The translations under genes and the position numbers were made by a program. Below, piece after piece: positions 17,180 to 25,981 of a DNA stretch of 64,000 nt. Source of the DNA: DASZUK01 sp963844575 (lineage in GTDB: Bacteria; Actinomycetota; Acidimicrobiia; Acidimicrobiales; RAAP-2); NCBI GenBank assembly GCA_963844575.1, contig CAWJOU010000005.1, positions 3,224,001 to 3,288,000 on the forward strand. The letters run 5' to 3'. The notes under the pieces are model-generated. The model saw nothing but the letters and a program-made list of their open reading frames with translations, was not told where the DNA came from and searched no databases. The number at the start of each line of letters is the position of its first letter. The first letter of the stretch is position 1.

Positions 17180-18211
17180 CTACAGCTCTTCGGCCAGCCG
17201 CTCCAGCGTGGTCGCCACCGGGTCCGACGTCGCCAGCCGGTACCCGGTGCCGGCCCAGAGGTTGACCACTTCGGGATCGCCGGCGGCCGTCCCCGCCCGA
17301 CGGATCGGGCTGGTCAGGTGGTGGATGGCCGGGTAGCCCGATGGTGCCTCCCGGTCGTACCGGTCGACGAAGCGGTTGCGCAACGCCCGGGCCGGTCGGC
17401 CGGTGAACGCCCGGGTGACGACGGTGTCGCCGCGATCGGCGTCGGCCACCGCGGCCTGATGGGCGGCGGAAGCCCCGCTCTCGGGCGCTCGCAGGAGGAC
17501 GGTCCCGACCATGACGGCCGACGCGCCGGCCCGGACCGCGTCGACCACGTCGACCGGACGGGCGACGCCGCCGGCGGCCACCAGTGGCCGGTCGACGGCC
17601 CGGTGGACGTCGGCCACCAGCTCGGCCGTCGGCCCGGCCGTCGGCACGCGGCCCGGGGTCAGCGTGCCCGAGTGACCGCCGGCGGCCGAACCCTGGACGG
17701 CCAGCACGTCGGCGCCGGCCTCGACGGCCACCGCGGCCTCCACCGGCGACGTCACCGTCTGAACGACGACCGTCCCGACGGCGCGCAACGCGGCGACGAC
17801 GGCCGGCTCGGGGATGCCGAACGTGAAGCTGACGACCGGGACCGGGTCGTCGAGCAGGAGATCGATCTTGTCGCGCCAACGGTCGTCGTCTTCCCGAGGC
17901 ACCGCGCCGCGGATGTCGACCCCGTAGCGGTCGGCCTCCAGCTCGATGGCCCGGGCGTAGCGGTCGAACTCGTCGACGTCGACGGGGACGGGGTTCGGGG
18001 CGAACACGTTGACGCCGAACGGCACCCCGGCCGCTCGCACCGCAGCCATCTCGGCGGCGACGGCTTCCGGCGTCTTGTAGCCGGCGGCGAGGAAGCCGAG
18101 GCTCCCGGCTCGCCCGGCGGCGATCACCATCGCCGGCCCGGTCGGCCCACCGGCCATCGGCGCCGCGAGGACCGGCAGCGTCAGGTCGAGATCGGTGAAC
18201 GGAGCGGTCAT
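17180..18211 (-). CDS. Nitronate monooxygenase (2-nitropropane dioxygenase family)
   Basis: 343 residues, TIM-barrel FMN enzyme. Seen: LPVLAAPMAGGPTGPAMVIAAGRAG at the N-terminus, GFLAAGYKTPE, VSFTFGIPE, VTSPVEAAVAVEAGADVLAVQGSAAGGHSG with the AGGHxG phosphate-binding signature, and PLVAAGGVARPVDVVDAVRAGASAVMVGT. It probably oxidises alkyl nitronates such as propionate-3-nitronate, though some relatives are enoyl reductases. Upstream region faces the HdeD-like gene divergently. Confidence 0.87.
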   Translation of the reverse strand: MTAPFTDLDLTLPVLAAPMAGGPTGPAMVIAAGRAGSLGFLAAGYKTPEAVAAEMAAVRAAGVPFGVNVFAPNPVPVDVDEFDRYARAIELEADRYGVDIRGAVPREDDDRWRDKIDLLLDDPVPVVSFTFGIPEPAVVAALRAVGTVVVQTVTSPVEAAVAVEAGADVLAVQGSAAGGHSGTLTPGRVPTAGPTAELVADVHRAVDRPLVAAGGVARPVDVVDAVRAGASAVMVGTVLLRAPESGASAAHQAAVADADRGDTVVTRAFTGRPARALRNRFVDRYDREAPSGYPAIHHLTSPIRRAGTAAGDPEVVNLWAGTGYRLATSDPVATTLERLAEEL

Positions 18212-18380
18212 CGGGCTCCTCCTCGAGGCGGCTCGTCGTCACTTTAGGAGTGCAACGGTTGCGCCCCCGGTGTATCTTCACGTCGACGCCGACGGGAACG
18301 GCGGTTGTAGACGGCACGGTCTGCCCGGGGGGCGGTCGACGAAGCGGGGCAACATCGTGCCTGCGACTCATGGAGGGGTT

Positions 18381-18941
18381 ATGGCGCAGACCAGCAGTGT
18401 GGATTCCAACGAGGCTCGCTTCGCCGGCCTCTCCTGGCAGATCGGGCTGATCGTCGGGCTGGTCACGCTCGTCCTCGGCATCGTCGTCACGCTCCACCCG
18501 AGCACGTCGATCAACGTGATCGCCGTGCTCCTCGGCATCCTGTTGCTCGTCGCCGGCGTGTTCCACCTCGTCCGGGCGCTCGACCATGCCGCCCCGAGCC
18601 GGGCGTGGTCGGCCGTCGTCGGCCTCGCCTTCGTCGTCCTCGGCGTCGTCCTGATCCGGCACCTGGACGTGACGAGGGCACTGATCGCCCTCCTCATCGG
18701 CATCGTCTGGATCATCCAGGGGGTGGCCGAGCTGCTCGTCGCCACCGACCCCAACCGCCCGGGACGGGCCTGGTCGGTGGCGTTCGGCGTGATCAGCCTG
18801 GCCGCGGGGATCGTCGTCATCATCGTTCCCGACGGCTCGCTCAACACGCTCGCCGTCCTGCTCGGGATCTGGTTCATCGTCCTCGGCGCCCTCCAGGTGG
18901 TCGGCGCCTTCTACCTCCGGCACCTGACCGCCAAGACGTGA
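18381..18941 (+). CDS. HdeD-like DUF308 membrane protein
   Basis: 186 residues with six hydrophobic helices in three two-helix repeats (LVTLVLGIVVTLHPSTSINVIAVLLGILLLVAGVFHL is repeated later as SLAAGIVVIIVPDGSLNTLAVLLGIWFIVLGALQV). This is the HdeD/DUF308 pattern; E. coli HdeD is linked to acid resistance, but here the role is unknown. ATG at 18381 is preceded by GGAGGGG. No operon partner on the 5' side. Confidence 0.85.
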   Translation: MAQTSSVDSNEARFAGLSWQIGLIVGLVTLVLGIVVTLHPSTSINVIAVLLGILLLVAGVFHLVRALDHAAPSRAWSAVVGLAFVVLGVVLIRHLDVTRALIALLIGIVWIIQGVAELLVATDPNRPGRAWSVAFGVISLAAGIVVIIVPDGSLNTLAVLLGIWFIVLGALQVVGAFYLRHLTAKT

Positions 18942-19024
18942 CGCCACCGGTGCACCGAGCGCCAGCGGCGACGCCGGCCGGCTCCCGCCGGTCCGTCCGC
19001 ACCGGCTGAGCGCGGATCCGTCTC

Positions 19025-19696
19025 GTGGGACAGGCCATCGGCGAGAGCATCACCTTCGCGGTCGGGGTCGCGATCAGCCCGATCCCGATCATCGCGATCA
19101 TCCTCATGCTGCTGTCGAAGAAGGCCGGTGCCAACAGCCTGGCCTTCGCCGCCGCCTGGGTCGTCGGGGTGGCGGGCGCCCTGGTCGTCGTCATCGCGGT
19201 GTCCGGGGCCATCGGCACCAACAGCGGCGGCGGCCCATCGCAGGGCACCTCCACCGTGAAGTTGGTGCTGGGAGCTGCGCTGCTGCTCATGGCTCTCCGC
19301 CGCTGGCGCGGCCGCCCGGCGCCGGGCGAGAGCGCGCCACTGCCGAAATGGCTCCAGGCCATCGAGGCGATCACCCCGGTCAAGAGCGCCGGGCTCGGCG
19401 TCGTCCTCTCGGCCGTCAACCCCAAGAACCTCCTGCTGATCGTCGGCGGCGGCCTGGCCATCGCCGGTGCGCCGACCACGGCGGGCGGCAAGACCGTCGC
19501 GGCCGTCGTCTTCGTCGTTCTGGCCATCTCGTCGGTGGTCGTCCCCGTCGTGCTCTACCACGCCCTCGGGGCACGCGGTGAGCGGATGCTCGAGTCGCTC
19601 AACCAGTGGCTGCAGGCGAACAACGCCACCGTGATGGCCGTCCTGCTCCTCGTCATCGGCGTCGTCCTCGTCGGCAAGGGGCTCGGCGGCTTCTGA
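19025..19696 (+). CDS. GAP family (Sap, LysE-like) membrane protein
   Basis: 223 residues, about six helices. FAVGVAISPIPIIAIILMLLSKKAG at the N-terminus and LSAVNPKNLLLIVGGG in the middle are the marks of the GAP/Sap family, whose mycobacterial members are tied to export of surface glycolipids. The cargo here is unknown. GTG start at 19025. A second, distant member lies at 33481-34128. Confidence 0.85.
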   Translation: MGQAIGESITFAVGVAISPIPIIAIILMLLSKKAGANSLAFAAAWVVGVAGALVVVIAVSGAIGTNSGGGPSQGTSTVKLVLGAALLLMALRRWRGRPAPGESAPLPKWLQAIEAITPVKSAGLGVVLSAVNPKNLLLIVGGGLAIAGAPTTAGGKTVAAVVFVVLAISSVVVPVVLYHALGARGERMLESLNQWLQANNATVMAVLLLVIGVVLVGKGLGGF

Positions 19697-19713
19697 CGGC
19701 GGTCAACCCGCCA

Positions 19714-19947
19714 TCAACCCGGCGGCGGCCGACCGATGCCCCGGACGAGCGTCCCCGGGTCGACCTCCAGGGCCCAGGACAGCCGGACGAGTATGTCGAG
19801 CCCGACGTTGCGGCGGCCGCCCTCGATCGAGGAGAGGTACGTGTCGTGGATGCCGCACGCCTTGGCCAGCTCCACCTGTGACATCCCCCGCTTGCGCCGG
19901 CGCTCCCGGACGCGGCGGCCCAGCTCCTCCGCGGCCGTTCCCGTCAT
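19714..19947 (-). CDS. Small XRE-family HTH regulator
   Basis: 77 residues, almost entirely one XRE helix-turn-helix: ELGRRVRERRRKRGMSQVELAKACGIHDTYLSSIEGGRRNVGLDILVRLSWAL. ATG at 19947. Such single-domain proteins usually regulate themselves or a neighbour. It is divergent from the small membrane protein at 20020 and convergent with the GAP-family gene. Target unknown. Confidence 0.83.
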   Translation of the reverse strand: MTGTAAEELGRRVRERRRKRGMSQVELAKACGIHDTYLSSIEGGRRNVGLDILVRLSWALEVDPGTLVRGIGRPPPG

Positions 19948-20019
19948 GGGCAGGCAGCGTACGACCGAGTCGCTCCCACTTGCACCTGATGGTTCGCGGC
20001 CACCTGTTACCTTCGGCCG

Positions 20020-20388
20020 GTGACCACCGCGCTGGCCACCGCCTATGACCCGGCGGCGTGGCACGACCTGTTCGTCGCCCTGACGCCGTCGATCGCCCGC
20101 GGCGCGCTGGCCGCGGTCATCCTCGTCGTCGCGGCGATCAGCGGCATCTCGCCGGTCCGGGCACTGCGCTCGAGCGGCGGGATCAGCGCGCCAGACGGCG
20201 TGCCGAAGGGCGCGACGGTCGGGCGGTTCGTCATCGCGGCCGCGCTGGCCGCCCTCCTCGGGCTCGCCGGGGTGACCCTCACCGCCGGGAACGGCGGCGG
20301 TCTCGACTGGCTGCCCCCGGCGTTCGTTCTCGCCATCGTCATCGCCGCCCTCAACGCCTGGGTCCTGCTGGTCGAGATCCTGCGCTGA
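20020..20388 (+). CDS. Small membrane protein of unknown function
   Basis: 122 residues, family not recognised. Three hydrophobic helices are visible (about 26-44, 69-87 and 98-119). The loop between the first two is polar (RSSGGISAPDGVPKG). GTG start at 20020 just downstream of a divergent XRE regulator gene; a regulator-target relation is possible but unsupported. Confidence 0.6.
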   Translation: MTTALATAYDPAAWHDLFVALTPSIARGALAAVILVVAAISGISPVRALRSSGGISAPDGVPKGATVGRFVIAAALAALLGLAGVTLTAGNGGGLDWLPPAFVLAIVIAALNAWVLLVEILR

Positions 20389-20451
20389 CGGACGCCGAAC
20401 GGGTCGACGTCGTTGCTCGACGCCACAACCTTGCGCCGTAGGGTGGCAGGC

Positions 20452-21471
20452 GTGAGCGAACCGACGACCGTCTTCACCCGGACGCTCGGCCGAGCCGACG
20501 GCCTCACCGTCTCGGCGCCCGGCCTCGGCTGCATGGGCATGAGCGACTTCTACGGCGCGACGGCCGACGACGACCCGGAATCGATCGCCACCATCCACCG
20601 GGCCATCGAGCTCGGCGTGACGTTCCTCGACACGTCGGACATGTACGGCCGCGGCGCCAACGAGGAGCTCGTCGGCCGAGCCATCGCCGGCCGTCGCGAC
20701 GACATCGTCCTCGCCACCAAGTTCGGGATCGTCCGCCAGGACGACCCGCTCGTCCGGTCGGTGAACGGTCGGCCCGAGTACGTCCACGAGGCGTGCGACG
20801 CGTCGTTGCGCCGGCTCGCCGTCGACCACATCGACCTCTACTACCAGCACCGCGTCGACCCGGACGTGCCGATCGAGGACACCGTCGGGGCAATGGCCGA
20901 GTTGGTCGCCGCCGGGAAGGTCGGGCACCTCGGACTGTCGGAAGCGTCCGCCCGCACCATCCGGCGGGCCATGGCGGTCCACCCGATCACCGCGGTGCAG
21001 ACGGAGTGGTCGCTGTTCACCCGCGACATCGAGCGTGAGGTCGTGCCGGCGTGCCGGGAGCTCGGCATCGGCATCGTGCCCTACAGCCCGCTCGGTCGCG
21101 GCCTGCTCACCGGGGCCATCTCGGCCACGACCGAGCTGGCCACCGACGACATCCGCCGCCGGGCCCAACCGCGCTTCGAGACCGCCAACCTCGAGCACAA
21201 CCTCCGCCTCGTCGACGTCGTGCGCGACGTCGCCGACCGCCACGGCTGCACGCCCGGCCAGGTCGCCCTGGCGTGGGTGCTCGCCCGGGGCGACGACGTC
21301 GTCCCGATCCCCGGCACCCGGCGACGTCGCTACCTCGAAGAGAACATCGCGTCGACGTCCGTGACCCTCGACGCGGCCGACGTCGCCCGGCTCGACGCGT
21401 TCGAGCCGGCCGGCGACCGCTACGTCGATCTGGCCGCCGTCGGCGGCGACTCCCCCGAGCGACCCGGCTAA
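20452..21471 (+). CDS. Aldo/keto reductase
   Basis: 339 residues, TIM-barrel NADPH oxidoreductase. Catalytic tetrad segments: FLDTSDMYGRGANEELVGRA (Asp and Tyr), DIVLATKFGI (Lys), DLYYQHRVDPDVP (His). The C-terminal IPGTRRRRYLEENIAST binds the NADPH phosphate. Close to the AKR13/YakC group that reduces aldehydes. GTG at 20452 chosen; an upstream start at 20413 is open but lacks a ribosome site. It ends 3 bases into the convergent DUF3565 gene. Confidence 0.88.
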   Translation: MSEPTTVFTRTLGRADGLTVSAPGLGCMGMSDFYGATADDDPESIATIHRAIELGVTFLDTSDMYGRGANEELVGRAIAGRRDDIVLATKFGIVRQDDPLVRSVNGRPEYVHEACDASLRRLAVDHIDLYYQHRVDPDVPIEDTVGAMAELVAAGKVGHLGLSEASARTIRRAMAVHPITAVQTEWSLFTRDIEREVVPACRELGIGIVPYSPLGRGLLTGAISATTELATDDIRRRAQPRFETANLEHNLRLVDVVRDVADRHGCTPGQVALAWVLARGDDVVPIPGTRRRRYLEENIASTSVTLDAADVARLDAFEPAGDRYVDLAAVGGDSPERPG

Positions 21472-21793
21472 TTCGTCCGGCAACCGGGGCGATGGCCCCC
21501 GCCGTCGACGATGGCGCCGCAGTCGGGGCAGACCAACCCCGCCCAACAAGCCGGGTCGCCGCCTTCGTCCCGCACCGAGCCCACCCGCGGTGAGCGGTCG
21601 GGCGGTTCCCCCGGTCGCACCGCGGGCAGGCGAGTGGCCGGCCGAGCCGGCCGGCCCGACCGTCGGCGTCGAGCACCCACTCCCGGAGCTGGAACGGCGG
21701 GCGGTGGCGGACGTGCTGGTCGTGGCCGCACGCCAGCTCGGCCACCCAGTCACCGACGTCGTCCTGGTGATAGCCGGTGATCGCCTGCTCCAC
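21468..21793 (-). pseudogene. DUF3565 zinc-binding protein, apparent 1-base frameshift
   Basis: The 5' part reads as DUF3565: MEQAITGYHQDDVGDWVAELACGHDQHVRHRPPFQ, then ACPRCDR. The C-terminal part, with CPDCGAIVDGGGHRPGC, is in another frame and ends at 21468. Adding one G to the five-G run (C's at 21608-21612 on the plus strand) would read CDRGEPPDRSP and join the two into one protein of about 108 residues with three CxxC-like pairs. The defect is therefore either a real deletion or an assembly error in a homopolymer. Function unknown. Confidence 0.7.
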
Positions 21794-21906
21794 GACCCGA
21801 GCGTACCGACCGACCTGATCGCCCGGTCAGCGGACCGGCACTATGTCAGCAGGTTGGCGGCCAGGACGGGCCAGGACGGGCGGGACGGCCACGGCAGGCC
21901 CGAAGG

Positions 21907-21951
21907 TTGACCTGGATCACCGGCCGGCGTATTATTTGAGCAGTTGCTCAA
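21907..21951 (+). promoter_or_regulatory. Sigma-70-type promoter with TetR operator
   Basis: TTGACC (21907-21912) and TATTAT (21930-21935) are separated by 17 bases, a near-consensus promoter. Directly after the -10, TTGAGCA-GT-TGCTCAA (21936-21951, perfect 7-bp arms) covers the expected transcription start. It lies 29 bases before the TetR ATG and is well placed for autorepression. Confidence 0.75.
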
Positions 21952-21980
21952 TCTGTTCGGTCAAGTTGATGGAGGGCCCG

Positions 21981-22673
21981 ATGGCCAGCTCTGGTTCAGC
22001 TCGTTCGGTCGGACGACCGAAGAGCTCCGGTTCGGAGGAGACCCGGCGAGCCCTCGTCACCGCGGCGGTCGACGCCTTGCGGGAGAACGGGTTCGGCGGG
22101 GCGAGCGCCCGGGAGATCGCCCAGCGGGCGGGGTGCAATCAGGGGCTCGTCTTCTACCACTTCGGTTCGGTGGCCAACCTGCTGCTCGCCGCGTTGGACG
22201 ACGTCAGCTCGGCCCGGCTTGCCCAGTACGAGGAGGCGGTGGCCGCGCCGCCGGGACTCGCCGGGCTGGTCGACGCGGCCCGGGCCGTTTTCGAGGAGGA
22301 TCTCCGGGCCGGCTACATCGCCGTCCTGGCGGAGATGATGGCCGGCGCGTCGTCGACCCCCGGCCTCGGCGCCGAGGTCGCCAGCCGCATCGCCCCGTGG
22401 CGGGCCTTCGCCGCCGATGCCGTCCGCCGGTCGATGGCCGGCACCGCGCTGGCCGAGCTGGCCCCGCCCGAGGAGGTCGCGCACGGCATCGTCGCGCTCT
22501 ACCTCGGGTTGGAGATGCTGGCCCATCTCGACGGCGACGCATCGCCGGCGTTGGCGCTGTTCGACCGGGCCGGTCGGTTGGCCGGCCTCCTCGAGCTGCT
22601 CGGTGGCCCGGCCGCCCCGGAGCCGTCCACCACCACCCCGGAGCCATCCACCGCACCGAAGGAGGAACGATGA
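21981..22673 (+). CDS. TetR/AcrR family transcriptional regulator
   Basis: 230 residues. HTH: ALVTAAVDALRENGFGGASAREIAQRAGCNQGLVFYHFGSVANLLLAAL, a full TetR domain at about residues 17-65. ATG at 21981 follows GGAGGG. The C-terminus ends in a Pro/Thr/Ser-rich repeat (EPSTTTPEPSTAPKEER). Its stop overlaps the ATG of the SDR gene (ATGA). The palindrome in the promoter should be its own operator, so it probably represses the operon it heads. Confidence 0.9.
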   Translation: MASSGSARSVGRPKSSGSEETRRALVTAAVDALRENGFGGASAREIAQRAGCNQGLVFYHFGSVANLLLAALDDVSSARLAQYEEAVAAPPGLAGLVDAARAVFEEDLRAGYIAVLAEMMAGASSTPGLGAEVASRIAPWRAFAADAVRRSMAGTALAELAPPEEVAHGIVALYLGLEMLAHLDGDASPALALFDRAGRLAGLLELLGGPAAPEPSTTTPEPSTAPKEER

Positions 22674-23629
22674 CCGTCCTGACCGATCCGAGTGCCCGCT
22701 CCACATCGTCCGCGGCGGACGGCGACTTCGACGTCGTCACCGGTGCGTTCGGCTACTCCGGATCGGCCATCGCCCGTCGACTGCGGTCGGCCGGCCGCAA
22801 CGTCCGGACGCTCACCGGTCATCCCGACCGCAGGGCCGACGACCGCTCGATCGAGATCCGACCGCTCGACTTCGACGATCCGATCGGCCTCGAAGCGTCC
22901 CTCCGCGGCGCCGAGACGCTCTACAACACCTACTGGGTCCGATTCCCCCGCGGCACCAACGACCACCGGGCCGCGGTGGCGAACTCCCGCACGCTCTTCC
23001 ACGCTGCCCGCCGGGCCGGCGTCGGGCGGATCGTCCACGTCTCGATCACCAACCCGAACATCGCCTCCCCCTACGGGTACTTCCGCGGCAAGGCCGAGGT
23101 GGAGCGGACGCTCGCCGAGGTCGGCGTGCCCTACGCCGTCCTCCGTCCGGCGGTGCTGTTCGGCGGGTCCGGGAGCGTGCTGTTCAACAACATCGCGTGG
23201 CTGCTCCGACACTGCCCGGTCTTCGCCGTCGGCGGTCGTGGCGACTACCGCATCCGGGCGGTCCACGTCGACGACCTCGCCGACCTCTGCGTCACCGCCG
23301 CCAGTGACCGTACCGACGCCGTCATCGACGCCGTTGGACCGGACCGCCCCACCTTTCTCGAGCTGGCGCGGATCATCCGGACCGCGGTCGGCCGCCGGAC
23401 GCCGATCGTCCGCGTCCCCGGCCCGGTGGTGCCCACGCTGGCCGCCACCCTCGGGCTCGTCCTCCACGACGTCCTCCTCACGCGGGAGGAGTACCGGGCC
23501 ATGGCCGCCGGACTGGCCGACACCGACGGTCCGACCACCGGGACGACGTCGCTCGTCGACTGGTTGCTGACCAACGGGTCGACGCTCGGCCGGACGTACG
23601 CCAACGAGCTCGACCGGCACTTCCGATAG
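22670..23629 (+). CDS. NAD(P)-binding SDR/NmrA-like protein
   Basis: 319 residues. Rossmann start VVTGAFGYSGSAIARRLRSAGRNVRTLTG (G-x2-G-x2-G), then DFDDPIGLEASLRGAETLYNTYW and VHVSITNPNIASPYGYFRGKAEVERTL, where the Tyr-x3-Lys is Y-F-R-G-K. Atypical SDR (NmrA/epimerase-like) acting on an unidentified substrate. Translationally coupled to the TetR gene, which suggests substrate-inducible expression. Confidence 0.85.
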   Translation: MTVLTDPSARSTSSAADGDFDVVTGAFGYSGSAIARRLRSAGRNVRTLTGHPDRRADDRSIEIRPLDFDDPIGLEASLRGAETLYNTYWVRFPRGTNDHRAAVANSRTLFHAARRAGVGRIVHVSITNPNIASPYGYFRGKAEVERTLAEVGVPYAVLRPAVLFGGSGSVLFNNIAWLLRHCPVFAVGGRGDYRIRAVHVDDLADLCVTAASDRTDAVIDAVGPDRPTFLELARIIRTAVGRRTPIVRVPGPVVPTLAATLGLVLHDVLLTREEYRAMAAGLADTDGPTTGTTSLVDWLLTNGSTLGRTYANELDRHFR

Positions 23630-23771
23630 TCCTCCACCACGCTGGGACCCGGCGCGGCCGGTCCCGGAACCCGGCCGTCATCGATCCCGGGCCAGGGCAC
23701 TCGTCGGTCCCGCGACCCGACCCTCATCGGCCCCGGGCCAGGGCGCGCCGTCTCTTCGATACCTCGATGGC

Positions 23772-23842
23772 TTGACACCGCCCGACTCTCAGTAGAAGGT
23801 ATGCCGATATTTAGAACTTAGGGTTCCCGAATATCTGAGAGT
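23772..23842 (+). promoter_or_regulatory. Putative efeUOB control region with nested dyads
   Basis: A perfect TTGACA (23772-23777) is followed by a weak -10. ACTCTCAG (23785-23792) and CTGAGAGT (23835-23842) form perfect 8-bp arms, and GATATT (23806-23811) with AATATC (23830-23835) form an inner dyad. The segment is AT-rich and ends 6 bases before the efeU start. A metal-responsive repressor site is likely from context, but it does not match the IdeR consensus well. Confidence 0.5.
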
Positions 23843-23847
23843 AGGCT

Positions 23848-24783
23848 GTGCTACCAACGTTCGTCATCGGGCTTCGAGAGGGCATGGAGGCCGCGCTCAT
23901 CGTCGGCATCGTCGCCGCGTTCCTCGGCCAGCAGGGCCGGCGGGACGCCCTCCGACACATGTGGATCGGCGTGGCCGTCGCGGTCGCCATCTGCATCGCC
24001 ATCGGCGTCGCCCTGCAGCTGATCTCCGAGGACCTTCCCCAACGGCAGCAGGAAGGGTTGGAGACGGTGGTCGGCGCCATCGCGGTCGTGATCGTCACGT
24101 ACATGGTGCTGTGGATGCGGCGGCACTCCCGGGACCTGAAGCGGGACCTGGAGGCGGCCGCGGGGTCGGCCCTCGCCCGCGGCTCCTCGCGAGCCCTCGT
24201 GGTCATGGCCTTCCTGGCGGTCCTGCGGGAGGGGTTCGAGACGGTCGTGTTCCTGCTCGCCACCTTCCACGCCAGCGGCGATGCCACCGCCAGCTGGCTG
24301 GGTGCCGTGCTCGGCATCCTCCTGGCGGTCGTCCTCGGCTACGGCATCTACAAGGGTGGCGTCCGCATCAACCTGTCGCGGTTCTTCCGCATCACCGGCA
24401 TCGTGCTCGTCGTGATCGCCGCCGGCCTGGTCATGACCGCCTTCCACACCGCCAACGAGGCCGGCTGGGTCAACTTCGGCCAGACACCGGCCCTCGACCT
24501 GTCCTGGCTAGTCCGGACAGGCACTCCGCTGTCGTCGTTCGTCACCGGGGTCTTCGGCATCCAGCCCTATCCGACGTGGACCGAGCTGATCGCCTGGCTG
24601 GCCTATCTCGTGCCGATGCTCACGATCATGCTCTGGCCCCCGCGCCGTCCGACGACGGTGGCCTCGCCAGCTGCGCCGGCAACGGCGGACGCCGGACCCA
24701 CGATCTCTGTCCATCACGGAGAACCACAACCCGAACCAGCACCACGAGGAGCGACCCACGGTGGCACCAACCCAGCCCGATGA
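23848..24783 (+). CDS. efeU: FTR1-family iron permease EfeU
   Basis: 311 residues, seven predicted helices. The two REGLE-type iron motifs are present as REGMEAALIVG near the N-terminus and REGFETVVFLL in the middle, both with the Glu pair used for iron transfer. In the EfeUOB system it carries iron across the membrane. GTG start at 23848 after GAGAGTAGG. Its 3' end overlaps efeO by 23 bases; first gene of the complete efeUOB operon. Confidence 0.92.
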   Translation: MLPTFVIGLREGMEAALIVGIVAAFLGQQGRRDALRHMWIGVAVAVAICIAIGVALQLISEDLPQRQQEGLETVVGAIAVVIVTYMVLWMRRHSRDLKRDLEAAAGSALARGSSRALVVMAFLAVLREGFETVVFLLATFHASGDATASWLGAVLGILLAVVLGYGIYKGGVRINLSRFFRITGIVLVVIAAGLVMTAFHTANEAGWVNFGQTPALDLSWLVRTGTPLSSFVTGVFGIQPYPTWTELIAWLAYLVPMLTIMLWPPRRPTTVASPAAPATADAGPTISVHHGEPQPEPAPRGATHGGTNPAR

Positions 24784-25981
24784 CCCGAGACACCGACGCC
24801 TCGCCCGGTCCGGCCGCCGACCCGGCCGCGCTGGACGGGCCCGTTGGGGGCGCTGGTCGGTGGTCGCGGTCGTGGCCGGCGCGCTGGCCGGCCCGGCCGT
24901 GTTGGCCAGCCCGGTCGGGGCCGACGGCAAGACGACCACGGTGAACGTCACGCTGACCCCACAGGGTTGCACCCCCAAGCCGGCCAAGGTGGCGACGGGC
25001 CAGATCCAGTTCAACGTCAAGAACAAGAACGCCGGTTCGGTGTCCGAGGCCGAGCTGCGCACGTCGGACCTGTCCCACATCCTCGGCGAACAGGAGAACC
25101 TGACCCCAGGCCTCTCCGGCGGGTTCGCCCTGGTCGTCCAGCCCGGCCAGTACGTCATCAACTGCCCCGGCGCGTCCCAGCAGCACGCCACCTTCACGGT
25201 GACCGGGAAGTCGAAGGCCAAGGATTGGAAATCCAACTCGGTGCTGTCCAGCGCGGTGGCGCAGTACGGCACATACATCAACCAGAACGCCGCCACACTC
25301 GTCAGCTCGACCCAGACGATGTGCAACGCCATCGCCGCCGGTAACCAGACGCTGGCCGAGGAGCTCTACCCGAAGGCCCGGATCTACTACGAGCGCATCG
25401 AGCCGGTCGCCGAGGTCTGGGGCACCCTCGACACCAGCATCGACGGCCGGATCGACAACCCGGTGACCGACCCGACCAAACTCGAGGGCTTCCATCGGAT
25501 CGAAGAGATCATGTGGGACGACGACACCCTCACCGGCGCGGCCACATTCTGCAGTCAGCTCGTCCAGCACGAGCAGCAGCTGCAACAGCTCGTCGCCACC
25601 GCGACCTACGACCCGGTGACGATGGCCAGCGGCGCCACCGATCTCATCAACGAGGCCGCGACCGCCAAGATCTCCGGCGAGGAGGAGCGGTACTCGAACA
25701 CCGACTTCATCGTCTTCGAGGCCAACGTCGACGGCGCGATGGAAGTGTTCAACCTGCTGAAGCCTGCGCTGCAGAAGACCGACCCGACGTTGGTGTCACA
25801 GATCCAGCAGCGGTACCAGACGGTCGAGAACGCCATCGCCAAGTACCACGCCACACCCGGCTACGACACAACCGGCTACGTCGAGTACTCGACCGTGCTG
25901 ACAACCCAGCGGCGCCAGCTCTCGGCCGTCGTGCAGGCCTTCGCCGAGTCGCTGTCCAAGATGTCCGGCCAGGTGTCGTGA
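24761..25981 (+). CDS. efeO: Iron uptake system component EfeO
   Basis: 406 residues. N-terminal signal/anchor (WSVVAVVAGALAGPAVLASPVGA), a cupredoxin-like domain (about 55-150), then a C-terminal M75 peptidase-like/imelysin domain with the diagnostic H-x-x-E in KLEGFHRIEEIMW. The periplasmic protein delivers iron to the EfeU channel. GTG at 24761 has GAGGAG at 24746-24751. The stop overlaps the efeB GTG (GTGA). All three genes intact in order. Confidence 0.92.
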   Translation: MAPTQPDDPRHRRLARSGRRPGRAGRARWGRWSVVAVVAGALAGPAVLASPVGADGKTTTVNVTLTPQGCTPKPAKVATGQIQFNVKNKNAGSVSEAELRTSDLSHILGEQENLTPGLSGGFALVVQPGQYVINCPGASQQHATFTVTGKSKAKDWKSNSVLSSAVAQYGTYINQNAATLVSSTQTMCNAIAAGNQTLAEELYPKARIYYERIEPVAEVWGTLDTSIDGRIDNPVTDPTKLEGFHRIEEIMWDDDTLTGAATFCSQLVQHEQQLQQLVATATYDPVTMASGATDLINEAATAKISGEEERYSNTDFIVFEANVDGAMEVFNLLKPALQKTDPTLVSQIQQRYQTVENAIAKYHATPGYDTTGYVEYSTVLTTQRRQLSAVVQAFAESLSKMSGQVS

